From assembly GCA_017546345.1 (NCBI GenBank), contig JAFYXB010000017.1:1-44254 (forward strand): 44,254 nucleotides of DNA, read 5' to 3'. Both the position numbers and the translations under genes were made by a program. Source of the stretch: Alistipes sp. GTDB taxonomy: Bacteria > Bacteroidota > Bacteroidia > Bacteroidales > Rikenellaceae. The notes under the pieces were generated by a model, which was not told the origin of the DNA, did no database searches, and worked only from the letters and a program-made list of their open reading frames with translations. How positions within the stretch are numbered: the stretch's first letter is position 1; each line of letters opens with the position of its first letter. This document shows, one piece after another, positions 23,639 to 33,452 of this stretch.

Positions 23639-25978
23639 ATGAAACAGATACTTTTAGCCCTTGCTCTTATCGTTAGCTGCAACGCATGGGCACAGACCAG
23701 CATCCCAACAACAACACTCACACACGAGAAGCCTCGTAGCAAGGCCACCGATGCCAATATCCACGGACATATCATAGACGCAAGTAGCGAGGAGCACATC
23801 CCCTACGCTACGATTGCCGTCAAGGAGACAACCATAGGTTGCGCAGCCGACGGCACAGGACACTACCGCATCAACAACCTCCCCGAGGGCGATGTAATGC
23901 TCGTAATCTCGGCAATGGGTTACAACACTATAGAGTACCTCTACACCGCCGACCGCAACAGCACCGTAGAGCTCAACTTCTCACTCGAGAGCTCAGCCCT
24001 TATCGTTGACGAGATTGTCGTTTCGGCAACACGCAACGAGACAGATCGTCGCAAGACCTCAACCGTCGTGAACGTCGCCTCTACAAAGCTCTTCGAGGGT
24101 ACGGCTGCAGCCAACCTCTCCGAAGCGATGAACTTCCAATCGGGCTTGCGCGTCGAGAACACCTGCGGCAACTGCGGAGCTCCCCAGCTACGCATCAACG
24201 GTTTGGAGGGCCAATACTCTCAGATTCTGCTCGATAGCCGTGCTATTTTCTCATCTTTGGCAGGTGTCTACGGCCTCGACCTTATGCCCGTAGCTATGGT
24301 CGAGCGCGTCGAGGTAATACGCGGTGGTGGCTCGGCACTCTACGGCTCTAATGCCATCGGTGGCGTTGTAAATATCATCACAAAAGATCCCGTGCGCAAC
24401 ACCATTTCGTTGTCAAATACCACCAATTTTATGGAGGATGGCACACCCGATATCAACACCTCGTTGGGTGGCGCCTTTGTGTCGGACGACTACAAGATGG
24501 GCACATATATTTTCGGCCAGGTGAAGTATCGCGATGGCTACGACCGCAACGACGATGGCTTTTCGGATATCACCCGTCTTCGTTCCGAGACAGCAGGTTT
24601 CCGCGCATATTATAAGACCTCGACACACTCACGCCTATCGGCTGAGTATCACCACATTCACGACTACCGCCGTGGTGGTGACAACCTCGATGGCGCACCC
24701 CATATGTCATACATCTGCGAGCAGGTAGACCACAACATCGACGGCGGTGGTATCAAGTTCGACTACTTCCCCAATATGCGCCACCGCGCAAGTGTCTACA
24801 CCTCAGCGCAGAACATCAGCCGTTCGAGCTACTTCGGTGCCGATATGAACCCCAATGCCTATGGCACGACAAGGGATTTTATGTTCGTGGCAGGTGGCCA
24901 ATATAGCCACAACTACAAGGCAGGCCTTCCCGCAGAGCTCACCGCAGGTGTTGAGTATAACTACAACTCGCTCAACGACCACTATATTGCAACCGATCGT
25001 ATCCTCGATCAGCAGACATCGAACATCGGTCTCTTTGCGCAGAACGAGTGGAAGAGCGACGTGATCAACATCCTTATCGGCTTCCGCCTCGATAAGCACA
25101 ATATGATTGATCGCCCAATATTTGCACCCCGCGCAAATGTGCGTTATAGTCCAATCGAAAATCTCGGCTTGCGCCTCTCCTATTCGAGCGGCTACCGTGC
25201 ACCACAGGCCTACAACGAGGATCTTCATATTGACGCACTAAACCACTCTGTATCAATCATCGAGATAGATCCAAACCTACGCCCCGAGTTCTCTCATTCG
25301 CTGAGCGCTTCGGCCGACTATTACCACGTATTTGGCCGTCTACAGACCAACATCTTGGTCGAGGGTTTCTACACGATGCTTAACGATGTTTTCACACTTG
25401 AGAAGACTGGCGAGATTACCGATGCCGAGGGCAATAACTTCATCTATAAGACTCGCCGCAACGCTGCGGGAGCACGTGTAGGAGGTATTACCGCGGAGAT
25501 GAAGTTGGGTATCGCCAATATCTTCGATGCACAGCTTGGCTACACCTTCCAGAAGAGCCAATATGTCGAGCCTGAGCAGTGGTCAGAGGATGTTGTTGCA
25601 CAGCGCAGAATGTACCGTTCACCCGACCACTACGGATATATCAACGCCAACTTCTACATCACACGCCAGCTCAACGCATCGTTGTTTGGAACATACACAG
25701 GCAAGATGCTCGTACAGCATAGCGCATACACAACGCTCGATGGTGTGGAGATGCCCGACTCGGATGTCGAGACACCCGATTTCTGGGACTTCGGCTTCAA
25801 GGTGGGCTATACGTTCAAGCTCTCGGATATCATCAAGTTGGAGGTTAATGCTGGTGTGAAAAATATCTTCGACTCGTACCAGAACGACTTGGATCTTGGC
25901 GCAGGTCGCGACTCGGCATATATCTACGGCCCAGCACTTCCCCGCACCTACTTCTTCGGCGTTAAGTTCCATATTTAA
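23639..25978 (+). CDS. TonB-dependent outer-membrane receptor
   Basis: 779 residues from the ATG at 23639, which follows the predicted transcription start and gives the signal peptide MKQILLALALIVSCNAWAQ. An N-terminal carboxypeptidase-regulatory-like domain (about 38-120: HGHIIDASSEEHIPYATI...) precedes a TonB-box-like IVVSATR, the plug (LRINGLEGQYSQILLDSR, VERVEVIRGGGSALYGSNAI) and a 22-strand-type barrel ending in YFFGVKFHI. The plug carries CGNCG near residue 176, a motif I associate with one subgroup of Bacteroidota receptors. The substrate is not evident; the adjacent His-rich protein hints at a metal or metal complex. No SusD partner is present, so glycan import is unlikely. Confidence 0.93.
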   Translation: MKQILLALALIVSCNAWAQTSIPTTTLTHEKPRSKATDANIHGHIIDASSEEHIPYATIAVKETTIGCAADGTGHYRINNLPEGDVMLVISAMGYNTIEYLYTADRNSTVELNFSLESSALIVDEIVVSATRNETDRRKTSTVVNVASTKLFEGTAAANLSEAMNFQSGLRVENTCGNCGAPQLRINGLEGQYSQILLDSRAIFSSLAGVYGLDLMPVAMVERVEVIRGGGSALYGSNAIGGVVNIITKDPVRNTISLSNTTNFMEDGTPDINTSLGGAFVSDDYKMGTYIFGQVKYRDGYDRNDDGFSDITRLRSETAGFRAYYKTSTHSRLSAEYHHIHDYRRGGDNLDGAPHMSYICEQVDHNIDGGGIKFDYFPNMRHRASVYTSAQNISRSSYFGADMNPNAYGTTRDFMFVAGGQYSHNYKAGLPAELTAGVEYNYNSLNDHYIATDRILDQQTSNIGLFAQNEWKSDVINILIGFRLDKHNMIDRPIFAPRANVRYSPIENLGLRLSYSSGYRAPQAYNEDLHIDALNHSVSIIEIDPNLRPEFSHSLSASADYYHVFGRLQTNILVEGFYTMLNDVFTLEKTGEITDAEGNNFIYKTRRNAAGARVGGITAEMKLGIANIFDAQLGYTFQKSQYVEPEQWSEDVVAQRRMYRSPDHYGYINANFYITRQLNASLFGTYTGKMLVQHSAYTTLDGVEMPDSDVETPDFWDFGFKVGYTFKLSDIIKLEVNAGVKNIFDSYQNDLDLGAGRDSAYIYGPALPRTYFFGVKFHI

Positions 25979-25985
25979 GGGTGGC

Positions 25986-26016
25986 ACAATGCCAAAACAG
26001 CCCTATTATACTGCAT
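25986..26016 (-). repeat. Diverged gene-end repeat after the TonB receptor
   Basis: AATGCCAAAACAGCCCTATTATACTGC (in part) aligns with the middle of the 40-bp repeats at 6386 and 12411. Here it follows a plus-strand gene, so its orientation relative to the gene differs. Confidence 0.4.
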
Positions 26017-26021
26017 ATAGT

Positions 26022-26052
26022 TTTGTAATTTGTCGAAAATAGTATATCTTTG
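26022..26052 (+). promoter_or_regulatory. Promoter of valS
   Basis: TTTG at 26022-26025, 19-bp spacer, TATCTTTG at 26045-26052. Transcription would start near 26059, giving a leader of about 90 nt. Confidence 0.8.
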
Positions 26053-26061
26053 TCGGATGTA

Positions 26062-26087
26062 GCGCGTGCATAATTGCGTGCACGCGC
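26062..26087 (+). promoter_or_regulatory. GC-rich stem-loop at the 5' end of the valS leader
   Basis: A perfect 9-bp stem GCGCGTGCA / TGCACGCGC with an 8-nt loop, beginning within about 3 nt of the predicted transcription start. It could protect the 5' end of the mRNA or be a binding site. No T-box features are visible. Confidence 0.6.
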
Positions 26088-26148
26088 GAACAACGCTTTA
26101 GTAATCCGATAGCTAATATTGACAAGACAATAACAAAAATATAAGATT

Positions 26149-28773
26149 ATGCAGTTAGCAGACAAGTATTTACCCGAAACAATCGAGCAGAAGTGGTACG
26201 ACTTCTGGATTGATAACAACCTATTCCACTCAGAGCCCGACGAGAGAGAGCCCTACACAATCGTTATTCCTCCCCCCAACGTAACAGGTATGTTGCATAT
26301 GGGCCATATGCTCAACAATACGTTGCAGGATGTATTGGTTCGCCGTGCACGTATGCAGGGCAAGAATGCTTGCTGGGTACCAGGTACCGACCACGCATCT
26401 ATCGCTACCGAGGCTAAGGTTGTTGCTAAGCTTAAGGCCGAGGGTATCGACAAGTCGTCGCTCACACGCGAGGAGTTCCTCAAGCACGCTTGGGAGTGGA
26501 AGGAGAAGCATGGTGGCATCATCCTCCAGCAGCTTCGTAAGTTGGGTGCTTCGTGCGATTGGGAGCGTACTTGCTTCACTATGGACGAGGCTCGCTCAGC
26601 AGGCGTTATCAAGGTATTCGTAGACCTCTTCCGCAAGGGCCGCATCTACCGTGGTGTACGTATGGTAAACTGGGATCCTTCGGCACAGACTGCCCTCTCA
26701 GACGAGGAGGTAGTATACAAGGAGTCGCAGGGTAAGCTCTACTACTTGCGCTATCAGGTGGAGGGCTCGGACAAGTATATCGTTGTTGCTACAACACGCC
26801 CCGAGACCATCCTTGGTGATACAGCGTTGTGCGTAAACCCCAACGACGAGCGTTACAAGTGGCTCGCTGATGATGCACGCGTGATTGTTCCTCTCGTAGG
26901 TCGTTCTATCCCCGTAATTCGCGATGAATATGTAGACCTCGAGTTTGGTACCGGTGCTTTGAAGGTAACTCCTGCACACGATGTTAATGACTATATGCTC
27001 GGCGAGAAGTTCGGTCTTGAGGCAATCGACATCTTCAACGACAACGGCACGATCAACGATAAGGTTGGTATGTACGTTGGTATGGAGCGCTTCGAGTGCC
27101 GCCGCGTTATCGAGGGCGACCTCGCAGCAGCTAACCTCTTGGAGAAGGTTGAGCCATACACCAACAACGTAGGCTTCTCGGAGCGTACGGGTGTGGCTAT
27201 CGAGCCTAAGCTCTCTATGCAGTGGTTCTTGTCTATGGAGGAGCTTGCAAAGCCCGCGACAACAGCTGTATTGGAGGATATCATCAAGTTTGTTCCCGCT
27301 AAGTATAAGAACACATACCGCCACTGGATGGACAACATCAAGGATTGGTGTATCTCACGTCAGTTGTGGTGGGGTCAGCGCATCCCTGCATACTACCTTC
27401 CTAAGGGTGGCTACGTTGTAGCCGAGACCGCAGAGGAGGCTTTGGCACTCGCTCAGGAGAAGGATGCATCGCTTACTATGGCCGACTTGCGTCAGGACGA
27501 GGATGTTCTCGACACCTGGTTCTCATCTTGGTTGTGGCCTATCTCGGTATTCGATGGTTTGCGCTATCCTAACAACCCCGAGATCGAGTACTACTACCCT
27601 ACTAACGACCTTGTGACTGGTCCAGATATCATCTTCTTCTGGGTGGCACGTATGATTATGGCGGGTTATGAGTGGCGTAACGAGAAGCCATTTGGCAACG
27701 TTTACTTCACAGGTATCGTTCGCGATAAGCTCGGCCGTAAGATGTCGAAGCAGCTCGGCAACTCACCCGATCCACTCGACCTTATCGCTAAGTATGGCGC
27801 CGATGGTATGCGTGTAGCTATGCTTATGTCTACATCAGCAGGTAACGATGTAATGTTCGATGAGGCATTGTGCGAGCAGGGCCGTAACTTCGGCAATAAG
27901 ATTTGGAACGCCTACCGCTTGATCAATATGTGGGAGGTAGACGAGAAGTTGGAGCAGAGCGAGGCTTGCCGCGAGGCTATCGAGTGGTTCGATGAGGTTA
28001 TGACAGAGCGCGTAGCACGCATCGACCGCGATATGGAGCAGTATCGTATTTCGGAGGCCTTCACCGAGCTCTACCGCCTCTTCTGGGATGACTTCAGCGG
28101 CTGGTACTTGGAGATGGTTAAGCCTGCATACCAGCAGCCAGCAGATGCCAAGACTATCGCACGCACAAAGCACTACTTCGATATGTTGCTTCGTCTGTTG
28201 CACCCCTTCATGCCATTTATCACCGAGGAGATCTGGCAGGATTTGAAGCCCGAGGCAGATGTTAAGTCTATCGTTATCGCACGCCAGCCCGCAGCAGATC
28301 GCGAGGCTAACGAGCAGATCTTGGCACGCTTCACACTCGCTCAGGAGGCTATCTCAGCAATCCGAAATGTACGTAAGCAGAAGAACATCGCACAGAAGGA
28401 GCCATTGACATTGAACTACATCGCCGATGAGAACTACCCTGCGGAGTATGCTGCCGTTATCGAGAAGATGGGTAACCTCAAGCAGATTGAGGCCGTAACA
28501 GAGAAGGATAGCACTGCTGCAGCATTCATCATCAAGACTACGCAGTACTTTATCCCTATGGAGGGCAAGATCGACCGCGAGGCAGAGCTCAAGAAGCTCG
28601 CAGAGGATCTCACCTACTACGAGGGCTTCCTCTCGAGCGTTATGAAGAAGCTCTCGAACGAGCGCTTCGTAAGCTCAGCACCCGAGAAGGTTGTTGCTAA
28701 CGAGCGTGCTAAGCAGGCTGATGCCGAGGCGAAGATTGCCGCAATTAAGGAGCAGATGGCTGCATTGCAGTAG
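26149..28773 (+). CDS. valS: Valyl-tRNA synthetase
   Basis: An 874-residue class I synthetase. The HIGH-type motif is in [15 protein letters not shown] (41-55) and the KMSKS-type motif is KMSKQ (531-535). The editing domain (about 190-340) has the typical [15 protein letters not shown]. The C-terminal coiled-coil arm (about 810-874, Lys/Glu/Ala-rich) is present. It charges tRNA-Val and hydrolyses mischarged Thr-tRNA. A promoter and a leader hairpin precede it. rnhA follows after 24 bp, so it probably heads an operon of four genes. Confidence 0.98.
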   Translation: MQLADKYLPETIEQKWYDFWIDNNLFHSEPDEREPYTIVIPPPNVTGMLHMGHMLNNTLQDVLVRRARMQGKNACWVPGTDHASIATEAKVVAKLKAEGIDKSSLTREEFLKHAWEWKEKHGGIILQQLRKLGASCDWERTCFTMDEARSAGVIKVFVDLFRKGRIYRGVRMVNWDPSAQTALSDEEVVYKESQGKLYYLRYQVEGSDKYIVVATTRPETILGDTALCVNPNDERYKWLADDARVIVPLVGRSIPVIRDEYVDLEFGTGALKVTPAHDVNDYMLGEKFGLEAIDIFNDNGTINDKVGMYVGMERFECRRVIEGDLAAANLLEKVEPYTNNVGFSERTGVAIEPKLSMQWFLSMEELAKPATTAVLEDIIKFVPAKYKNTYRHWMDNIKDWCISRQLWWGQRIPAYYLPKGGYVVAETAEEALALAQEKDASLTMADLRQDEDVLDTWFSSWLWPISVFDGLRYPNNPEIEYYYPTNDLVTGPDIIFFWVARMIMAGYEWRNEKPFGNVYFTGIVRDKLGRKMSKQLGNSPDPLDLIAKYGADGMRVAMLMSTSAGNDVMFDEALCEQGRNFGNKIWNAYRLINMWEVDEKLEQSEACREAIEWFDEVMTERVARIDRDMEQYRISEAFTELYRLFWDDFSGWYLEMVKPAYQQPADAKTIARTKHYFDMLLRLLHPFMPFITEEIWQDLKPEADVKSIVIARQPAADREANEQILARFTLAQEAISAIRNVRKQKNIAQKEPLTLNYIADENYPAEYAAVIEKMGNLKQIEAVTEKDSTAAAFIIKTTQYFIPMEGKIDREAELKKLAEDLTYYEGFLSSVMKKLSNERFVSSAPEKVVANERAKQADAEAKIAAIKEQMAALQ

Positions 28774-28797
28774 TAGATATTCGAACACGACCAAACG

Positions 28798-29250
28798 ATG
28801 GCAGATATTGTGATATACACCGACGGCTCGGCCAGGGGCAACCCTGGCCCGGGCGGTTATGGTGTTGTACTGCTCTCGGGGCCCTACCGCAAGGAGCTCT
28901 CCGAAGGCTTCCGCCTTACGACCAACAACCGCATGGAGCTTATGGGCGTATGCGTAGCTTTGGAGGCCCTCAAGTACGACGGCTCGAACGTAACGCTCTA
29001 CTCCGACTCGAAATATGTTGTCGAGGCGGTTAATCAGCGTTGGGTATTCGGCTGGGAGCGCAAGGGCTTTGCCGGCAAGAAGAATCCCGATCTGTGGATG
29101 CGTTTCCTGAGGGTATATCGTCGCCACAACGTACGCTTTGTATGGGTCAAGGGCCACGCCTCAACCGTGGAGAATAATCGCTGTGACGAGCTGGCAGTAG
29201 CCGCAGCATCGCAGCCAAACCTTTTGGAGGACAGAGGATATGACGGATAA
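28798..29250 (+). CDS. rnhA: Ribonuclease HI
   Basis: A 150-residue protein with the complete catalytic set Asp9 (YTDGSARGNPGPGG), Glu47 (NNRMELMG), Asp70 (YSDSKYVV) and Asp130, plus His120 in VKGHAS. It cleaves the RNA strand of RNA-DNA hybrids (Okazaki primers, R-loops) using Mg2+. It lies 24 bp after valS and overlaps the flavin reductase-like gene by 11 bp. Confidence 0.96.
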   Translation: MADIVIYTDGSARGNPGPGGYGVVLLSGPYRKELSEGFRLTTNNRMELMGVCVALEALKYDGSNVTLYSDSKYVVEAVNQRWVFGWERKGFAGKKNPDLWMRFLRVYRRHNVRFVWVKGHASTVENNRCDELAVAAASQPNLLEDRGYDG

Positions 29251-29833
29251 GGAGTTTAAGAAGCAGTCGTGGAAGCCTGGCACGCTTATCTACCCGCTAC
29301 CTGCGGTATTGGTTAGCTGTGGCGCAACACCCGAGGAGTACAACCTCCTCACGATTGCCTGGACAGGCACGGTTTGTACCAATCCTCCGATGTGCTATAT
29401 CTCGGTACGCAAGGAGCGTCACTCCTACGACATCATTCGCCGCACCGGAGAGTTTGTCATCAACCTTACGACAGAGGAGATAGCACGTGCTACGGATTGG
29501 TGTGGTGTAAAGTCGGGCCGCGATGTGAATAAGTGGGAGGCTATGGGACTTACCCCAATGGCTAACGACCACGTTGCCGCACCGCTCGTTGCCGAGTCGC
29601 CCCTTTCGATTTGCTGCAAGGTGCAGCAGGTTGTAGAGCTTGGCTCGCACGATATGTTCATAGCCGAGGTTGTAGGCATCGAGGCCGATGAGCGATTTAT
29701 CGACGAAGATACGGGCAAGTTCTCGCTCGACAAGGCACGCCCAATAGTCTATTCACACGGCGAGTACTATCGCTTAGGCGAGATGATTGGCCACTTCGGT
29801 TGGTCGGTACGAAAGAAGAAAACAAAGAGATAA
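29240..29833 (+). CDS. Flavin reductase-like FMN-binding protein
   Basis: A 197-residue protein of the flavin reductase-like domain family (split barrel). Typical stretches are PLPAVLVSCGATPEEYNLLT, TIAWTGTVCTNPPMCYISV (in part) and the RKERHSYDIIRRTGEFVINL region, which contacts flavin phosphate. Family members reduce FMN with NAD(P)H or use bound FMN to reduce other substrates; the partner is unknown. Translation is probably coupled to rnhA through the 11-bp overlap. The last eight residues are strongly basic. Confidence 0.87.
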   Translation: MTDKEFKKQSWKPGTLIYPLPAVLVSCGATPEEYNLLTIAWTGTVCTNPPMCYISVRKERHSYDIIRRTGEFVINLTTEEIARATDWCGVKSGRDVNKWEAMGLTPMANDHVAAPLVAESPLSICCKVQQVVELGSHDMFIAEVVGIEADERFIDEDTGKFSLDKARPIVYSHGEYYRLGEMIGHFGWSVRKKKTKR

Positions 29834-29839
29834 GATACA

Positions 29840-30415
29840 ATGACAGAACAACAACACGAAGTATTGAACCGCTACGAGGAGCAACTTCGCAAGACTATCG
29901 TTGAGCGTCTTACGGAGCGTAAACTTCTCGAGGGTCGCCTCCTCGAGGTCGAGGAGCTTAACGAGAAGTGGCGTGCTGCCGCTCCATCATATATGGCCGA
30001 TGCCGTACCTGAGATTGCTAAATATCCGCTTGTAGCTATCGCATGGGCTATGTACGAGGGTATGGCCGCCGCAGTACTATGGGATAAGGAGTGGAAGCGC
30101 TACGAGGGCGTAGAGGATTTCCACAAGATGCTCACCGAGCCACGCGGATTTGACTGTATGGATGAGTACATCACCGAGATTCTTCTCACCACACCTCTCA
30201 ACACCCCTGAGGCCGAGAAGCTCGAGGATATGGTACGCACTACGGCCGAGTGGGCGCAGTCGCTCATCCGCAAGGAGGGTATCGAGGCGCAGAGCGTCAT
30301 GGCTTTCCACATCTTCGCCCGCACGACAAAGGTTATGTTCGAGGTTGGCGTTGCTGTGCAGCTCCGCAAGATGGGCTACAACTACGTTAAGGTAAACGCC
30401 AATGTGGTAAGCTAA
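29840..30415 (+). CDS. Conserved-looking protein of unknown function
   Basis: 191 residues starting 7 bp after the flavin reductase-like gene, in the same operon. I do not recognise the family. The sequence looks alpha-helical: a charged N-terminal coiled coil (about 3-45, rich in Glu/Arg/Leu), a more hydrophobic segment KYPLVAIAWAMYEGMAAAVL near 61-80 that could be a buried or amphipathic helix, and a C-terminal helix ending VQLRKMGYNYVKVNANVVS. It has no signal peptide and is probably cytosolic. A strong terminator follows, making this the last gene of the valS operon. Confidence 0.8.
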   Translation: MTEQQHEVLNRYEEQLRKTIVERLTERKLLEGRLLEVEELNEKWRAAAPSYMADAVPEIAKYPLVAIAWAMYEGMAAAVLWDKEWKRYEGVEDFHKMLTEPRGFDCMDEYITEILLTTPLNTPEAEKLEDMVRTTAEWAQSLIRKEGIEAQSVMAFHIFARTTKVMFEVGVAVQLRKMGYNYVKVNANVVS

Positions 30416-30437
30416 TAGGCTACCGCCATATACAGTA

Positions 30438-30479
30438 AATAGGCTGTCACTTCCGTTGAGGTGACAGCCTATTTCTTTT
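30438..30479 (+). terminator. Intrinsic terminator of the valS operon
   Basis: A perfect 13-bp stem AATAGGCTGTCAC / GTGACAGCCTATT with a 10-nt loop, followed by TCTTTT. A second hairpin, GATGC-AAAAG-CGGA-CTTTT-GCATC (30489-30514), lies just beyond and may serve the opposing lytic transglycosylase gene. Confidence 0.92.
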
Positions 30480-30488
30480 GGTGGTAAT

Positions 30489-30514
30489 GATGCCAAAAGC
30501 GGACTTTTAGCATC
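30489..30514 (-). terminator. Probable terminator of the pssA-porin-transglycosylase operon
   Basis: Hairpin with GATGC/GCATC and AAAAG/CTTTT stems and a CGGA tetraloop, about 10 bp after the stop codon of the minus-strand transglycosylase gene. The T-tract is weak. Confidence 0.5.
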
Positions 30515-30523
30515 AGCGCCAAG

Positions 30524-31228
30524 TTAAGCTAATTTACAATATTGATAATACTTCTTCATAACCTCCTCGACATACGATAGAGTCTGACCGCTACCCGTAA
30601 AACGGCCATTACGAACCTCCTCCTTATTATAATAGGTAGGATCGGCCTTGAGCTTAAGGTAGCGACTCACATCGCTCCACGAGTTGGGGTTAGCACCCTC
30701 GGCACGCGCCAAACGGCGTGCATCCTGAACGTGGCCCACGCCAGCGTTATAACTCGCGAGGATAAGCTTCATTCTGTCGTCTGACGACACCTCGGCAGGG
30801 AGGCGGAGCATTCTACCCAACTCGCCAAGCAACATACTTGCAAGGCGTATGTTAGTCTCCGTGTCGCTAAGTTTCTCGACAGGCACATTAAAGTGACGAG
30901 CGACAATGGGACGTATCTGCATAATACCTGCAGCACCCTGACTCGACACTAAGTTTTCAATAAAACGCGACTCGCTATAAGCTATTGCGCTCATCAGTCG
31001 CCAATCTTGTCCTTGCTCCTCGCCGACACGTCTCATAATGGGGTCGAAACGAGAGATAATACATGGCAGCTCGGCAGTCACAGCCATCTGCTCATCAACC
31101 ATACTCTGGGTATCCTCCACGCCTGCCTGATATATAGATGCAGCAGTGGCATGAGGTCTACCGCTAATTGACTCTATGGCCGAGATTGTAGCAAGGCCCA
31201 GAATCACAAACGATACTTTTTTTAACAT
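30524..31228 (-). CDS. Secreted lytic transglycosylase (SLT domain)
   Basis: A 234-residue protein with a hydrophobic N-terminus (MLKKVSFVILGLATISAIES), probably an export signal or anchor. The SLT/lysozyme-like domain (about 65-190) resembles the MltF catalytic domain: IAYSESRF with the catalytic Glu at about 86, SSQGAAGIMQI, LASMLLGELGR and LASYNAGVGHV. The C-terminal GSGQTLSYVEEVMKKYYQY is the usual end of the fold. It cleaves the glycan strand of peptidoglycan, producing anhydromuramic ends. Third gene of a likely operon after pssA and the porin. Confidence 0.92.
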   Translation of the reverse strand: MLKKVSFVILGLATISAIESISGRPHATAASIYQAGVEDTQSMVDEQMAVTAELPCIISRFDPIMRRVGEEQGQDWRLMSAIAYSESRFIENLVSSQGAAGIMQIRPIVARHFNVPVEKLSDTETNIRLASMLLGELGRMLRLPAEVSSDDRMKLILASYNAGVGHVQDARRLARAEGANPNSWSDVSRYLKLKADPTYYNKEEVRNGRFTGSGQTLSYVEEVMKKYYQYCKLA

Positions 31229-31272
31229 CTTTTAGCAGTTTGTGGGCTGCTATCAGAGCACAATACTCGTCT

Positions 31273-33429
31273 TTAGTCGTAGAACGACCACGAGATACCA
31301 AACTTAAACATTCGTGGGTTGAGCGGATAGTTCGCAACCTGGAAATACTCACCATTACCAAATAGGTTCTGGTTCAAATGCTGAAGCTTGAGCAAAATGC
31401 GCATGCGCTTCCACTTGGCCGACACAAAAGCGTCGAGATAGGGGTAGTTACCCACCTTTACTTCGCGCTGATTGAAGAAGACCGAGAGTGCAGGGTTGTA
31501 GCTCGGAGCGTGATATGCCGTATTGAAACGGCCATCAATACCAACCTGCACACGCAACACATCGCGCACCACCCAGAACTCGTAATAGTACGAGAGGAAG
31601 GCGCTAACAAGTGGTACGGGAAGGACACTCTCATCGGACGTGAATTGTACCAATGCCCTGTGATCAAGATGGAATCCCGCAATGCGGAAATCCTTACGTG
31701 CATACAGACTCGTGAGGCTCACCGTACCATCATGTTGCGATACGCGGCTGTTGGTGTCGTAATAGATCATGTTGCTCATAACACCTTGCCATGCTCCCAG
31801 CTCCAGAGCTATATCTGGAACCGAGAAGTTCACCTCGAAACGAGTCTCAGACTCTTTATCAAAAGAGTTAAACCACGCATAGTGGTTTGAGAATAGATTC
31901 TCCTCCCAATAGCCGGGAGAGCGCAGCTCCTGACGGAACTTACCGCTAAGAATCAGGGGATGTTCGCGGATATAGGCCCTGAGGGTGATATCTGCACCCA
32001 CATAGAGGTCTCCGCCTCGATAGCCCGACGGATAGTATTTTGCATTTACTCTCCAATCGGCATAGCGTTTAATATGACCACCCGTCGCACCGTAGGCATA
32101 CCACGATGTACGCTTATCACGGGTCATCTTACCTGTAAGATAGTTCTCCAAATTGAGGTAAGAGTAGGTGTGTAGGTCGAGGCCCACACCTGCATCTATG
32201 GTGCTTATCACACCATTGCGATCCCACGGCTGCACCTGCACGAAGAGTTTGTTCGATATCAATCTCTCGCTGATAGAATCTCGCGTATTCTTGGGATCTA
32301 TATACCAATTATCGTAATATTCGTGTGTCGTAGGACGATAATTGCCCTTTTCGTCATACTCACCGCGCTCGTTGGTGTACGACGCTCGCTTATCGGTATA
32401 CACCTTAGACCAAGTGTTAAACTCGAACTGGTGGCCAATGAATACTGCCGAGAGGTCGGCCAACGAGAAGTCATACTCCGTAACTCGCTCCAATGGGATT
32501 GCCAAAGCCTGCTTTACGAAGAAGGCGTTGTTGCGATAGTGGTTCTCGGCCTCCGATGATGCCAGACGCATAGGCACACCCGAGGGCATCTCAAATAGCG
32601 TATCGGCGATAGCCCACTTACCCACAACACCACCATTTTCGCGGGCCTGCACCATATTGTTCATATAGGCCGCGTGAACCGAATAGCGCTTACCCGTATG
32701 TGCCACGCCCACCGAGAGAGCATGGTTTTTGGTGCGCTGCCAGTCGTAAAGACCATTCGTACTACGCGCTTTATACTGCACATTAGCCGATGTCGAAGGA
32801 TTGATATTCTGCGAGTGTGTAAGCTCCAAGTGCTCCTCACGATAGCGTTTCTGACCCGACTCCAGATATGTAAGGTTGGTCAAGATCTTCTTGCTATTGT
32901 AGAACGGTACATTGTCGATACGCGCTGTGTAGGCATCGTAGCTACGAGCAAACGTAAAGTCGGCATCTTGTCGTCTATCGAACCAATTTATGGGCTGCGA
33001 CGACTGTCCCAAACCTCCCAATGCCATATCGCCAACACCATTGCGATAGAAGACATAGTCGATACGCCAATCCGAGAGCGTCGTATCGAGGGGTGCGATG
33101 TTCACACGGTTGTAGTCGGGATCTATCGTCCACTTCCAATTCGATAGCGCACGCACCGTATCGCTGAAGTAATACGACTCGAGGGGCTTGCGCACACGCT
33201 CACGTCTTTTCTTCGTCGAGTCCTGCACTTCACCCTCAGCACCCTCCTCCATAGCCATACCATCGGCTCCGAAGCCCATCTGATTAGTGCTATTGCCGTA
33301 GATATCGTCGCGGTTTTCGCGCTGAGAGCGTGCCAAAGCTGCTGCGTCGATCTGGGCATACAACGTCTCGGGTAGCAGCATAGCCACCACCACTATCGCA
33401 AGCCATATTATCGAACGCATAACTCTCAT
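31273..33429 (-). CDS. Putative porin (outer-membrane beta-barrel)
   Basis: 718 residues from the ATG at 33429; an in-frame TTG at 33495 would overlap pssA by 43 bp and spoil the signal peptide. Signal sequence MRVMRSIIWLAIVVVAMLLP...LYAQ. The mature protein has a low-complexity lead (Gly/Glu/Met-rich), then a beta-barrel with many aromatic strand ends, closing with FKFGISWSFYD. It matches the 'putative porin' family of Bacteroidota (PF14121 type), conserved next to housekeeping genes. The substrate is unknown. Located between pssA and the transglycosylase gene in one likely transcript. Confidence 0.85.
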   Translation of the reverse strand: MRVMRSIIWLAIVVVAMLLPETLYAQIDAAALARSQRENRDDIYGNSTNQMGFGADGMAMEEGAEGEVQDSTKKRRERVRKPLESYYFSDTVRALSNWKWTIDPDYNRVNIAPLDTTLSDWRIDYVFYRNGVGDMALGGLGQSSQPINWFDRRQDADFTFARSYDAYTARIDNVPFYNSKKILTNLTYLESGQKRYREEHLELTHSQNINPSTSANVQYKARSTNGLYDWQRTKNHALSVGVAHTGKRYSVHAAYMNNMVQARENGGVVGKWAIADTLFEMPSGVPMRLASSEAENHYRNNAFFVKQALAIPLERVTEYDFSLADLSAVFIGHQFEFNTWSKVYTDKRASYTNERGEYDEKGNYRPTTHEYYDNWYIDPKNTRDSISERLISNKLFVQVQPWDRNGVISTIDAGVGLDLHTYSYLNLENYLTGKMTRDKRTSWYAYGATGGHIKRYADWRVNAKYYPSGYRGGDLYVGADITLRAYIREHPLILSGKFRQELRSPGYWEENLFSNHYAWFNSFDKESETRFEVNFSVPDIALELGAWQGVMSNMIYYDTNSRVSQHDGTVSLTSLYARKDFRIAGFHLDHRALVQFTSDESVLPVPLVSAFLSYYYEFWVVRDVLRVQVGIDGRFNTAYHAPSYNPALSVFFNQREVKVGNYPYLDAFVSAKWKRMRILLKLQHLNQNLFGNGEYFQVANYPLNPRMFKFGISWSFYD

Positions 33430-33452
33430 CCTATCGACGTTTAACCTATCTA

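Noticed and set aside
26053..26148. T-box or amino-acid riboswitch in the valS leader
   Set aside because: The leader is only about 90 nt and has one hairpin, with no T-box sequence or antiterminator.
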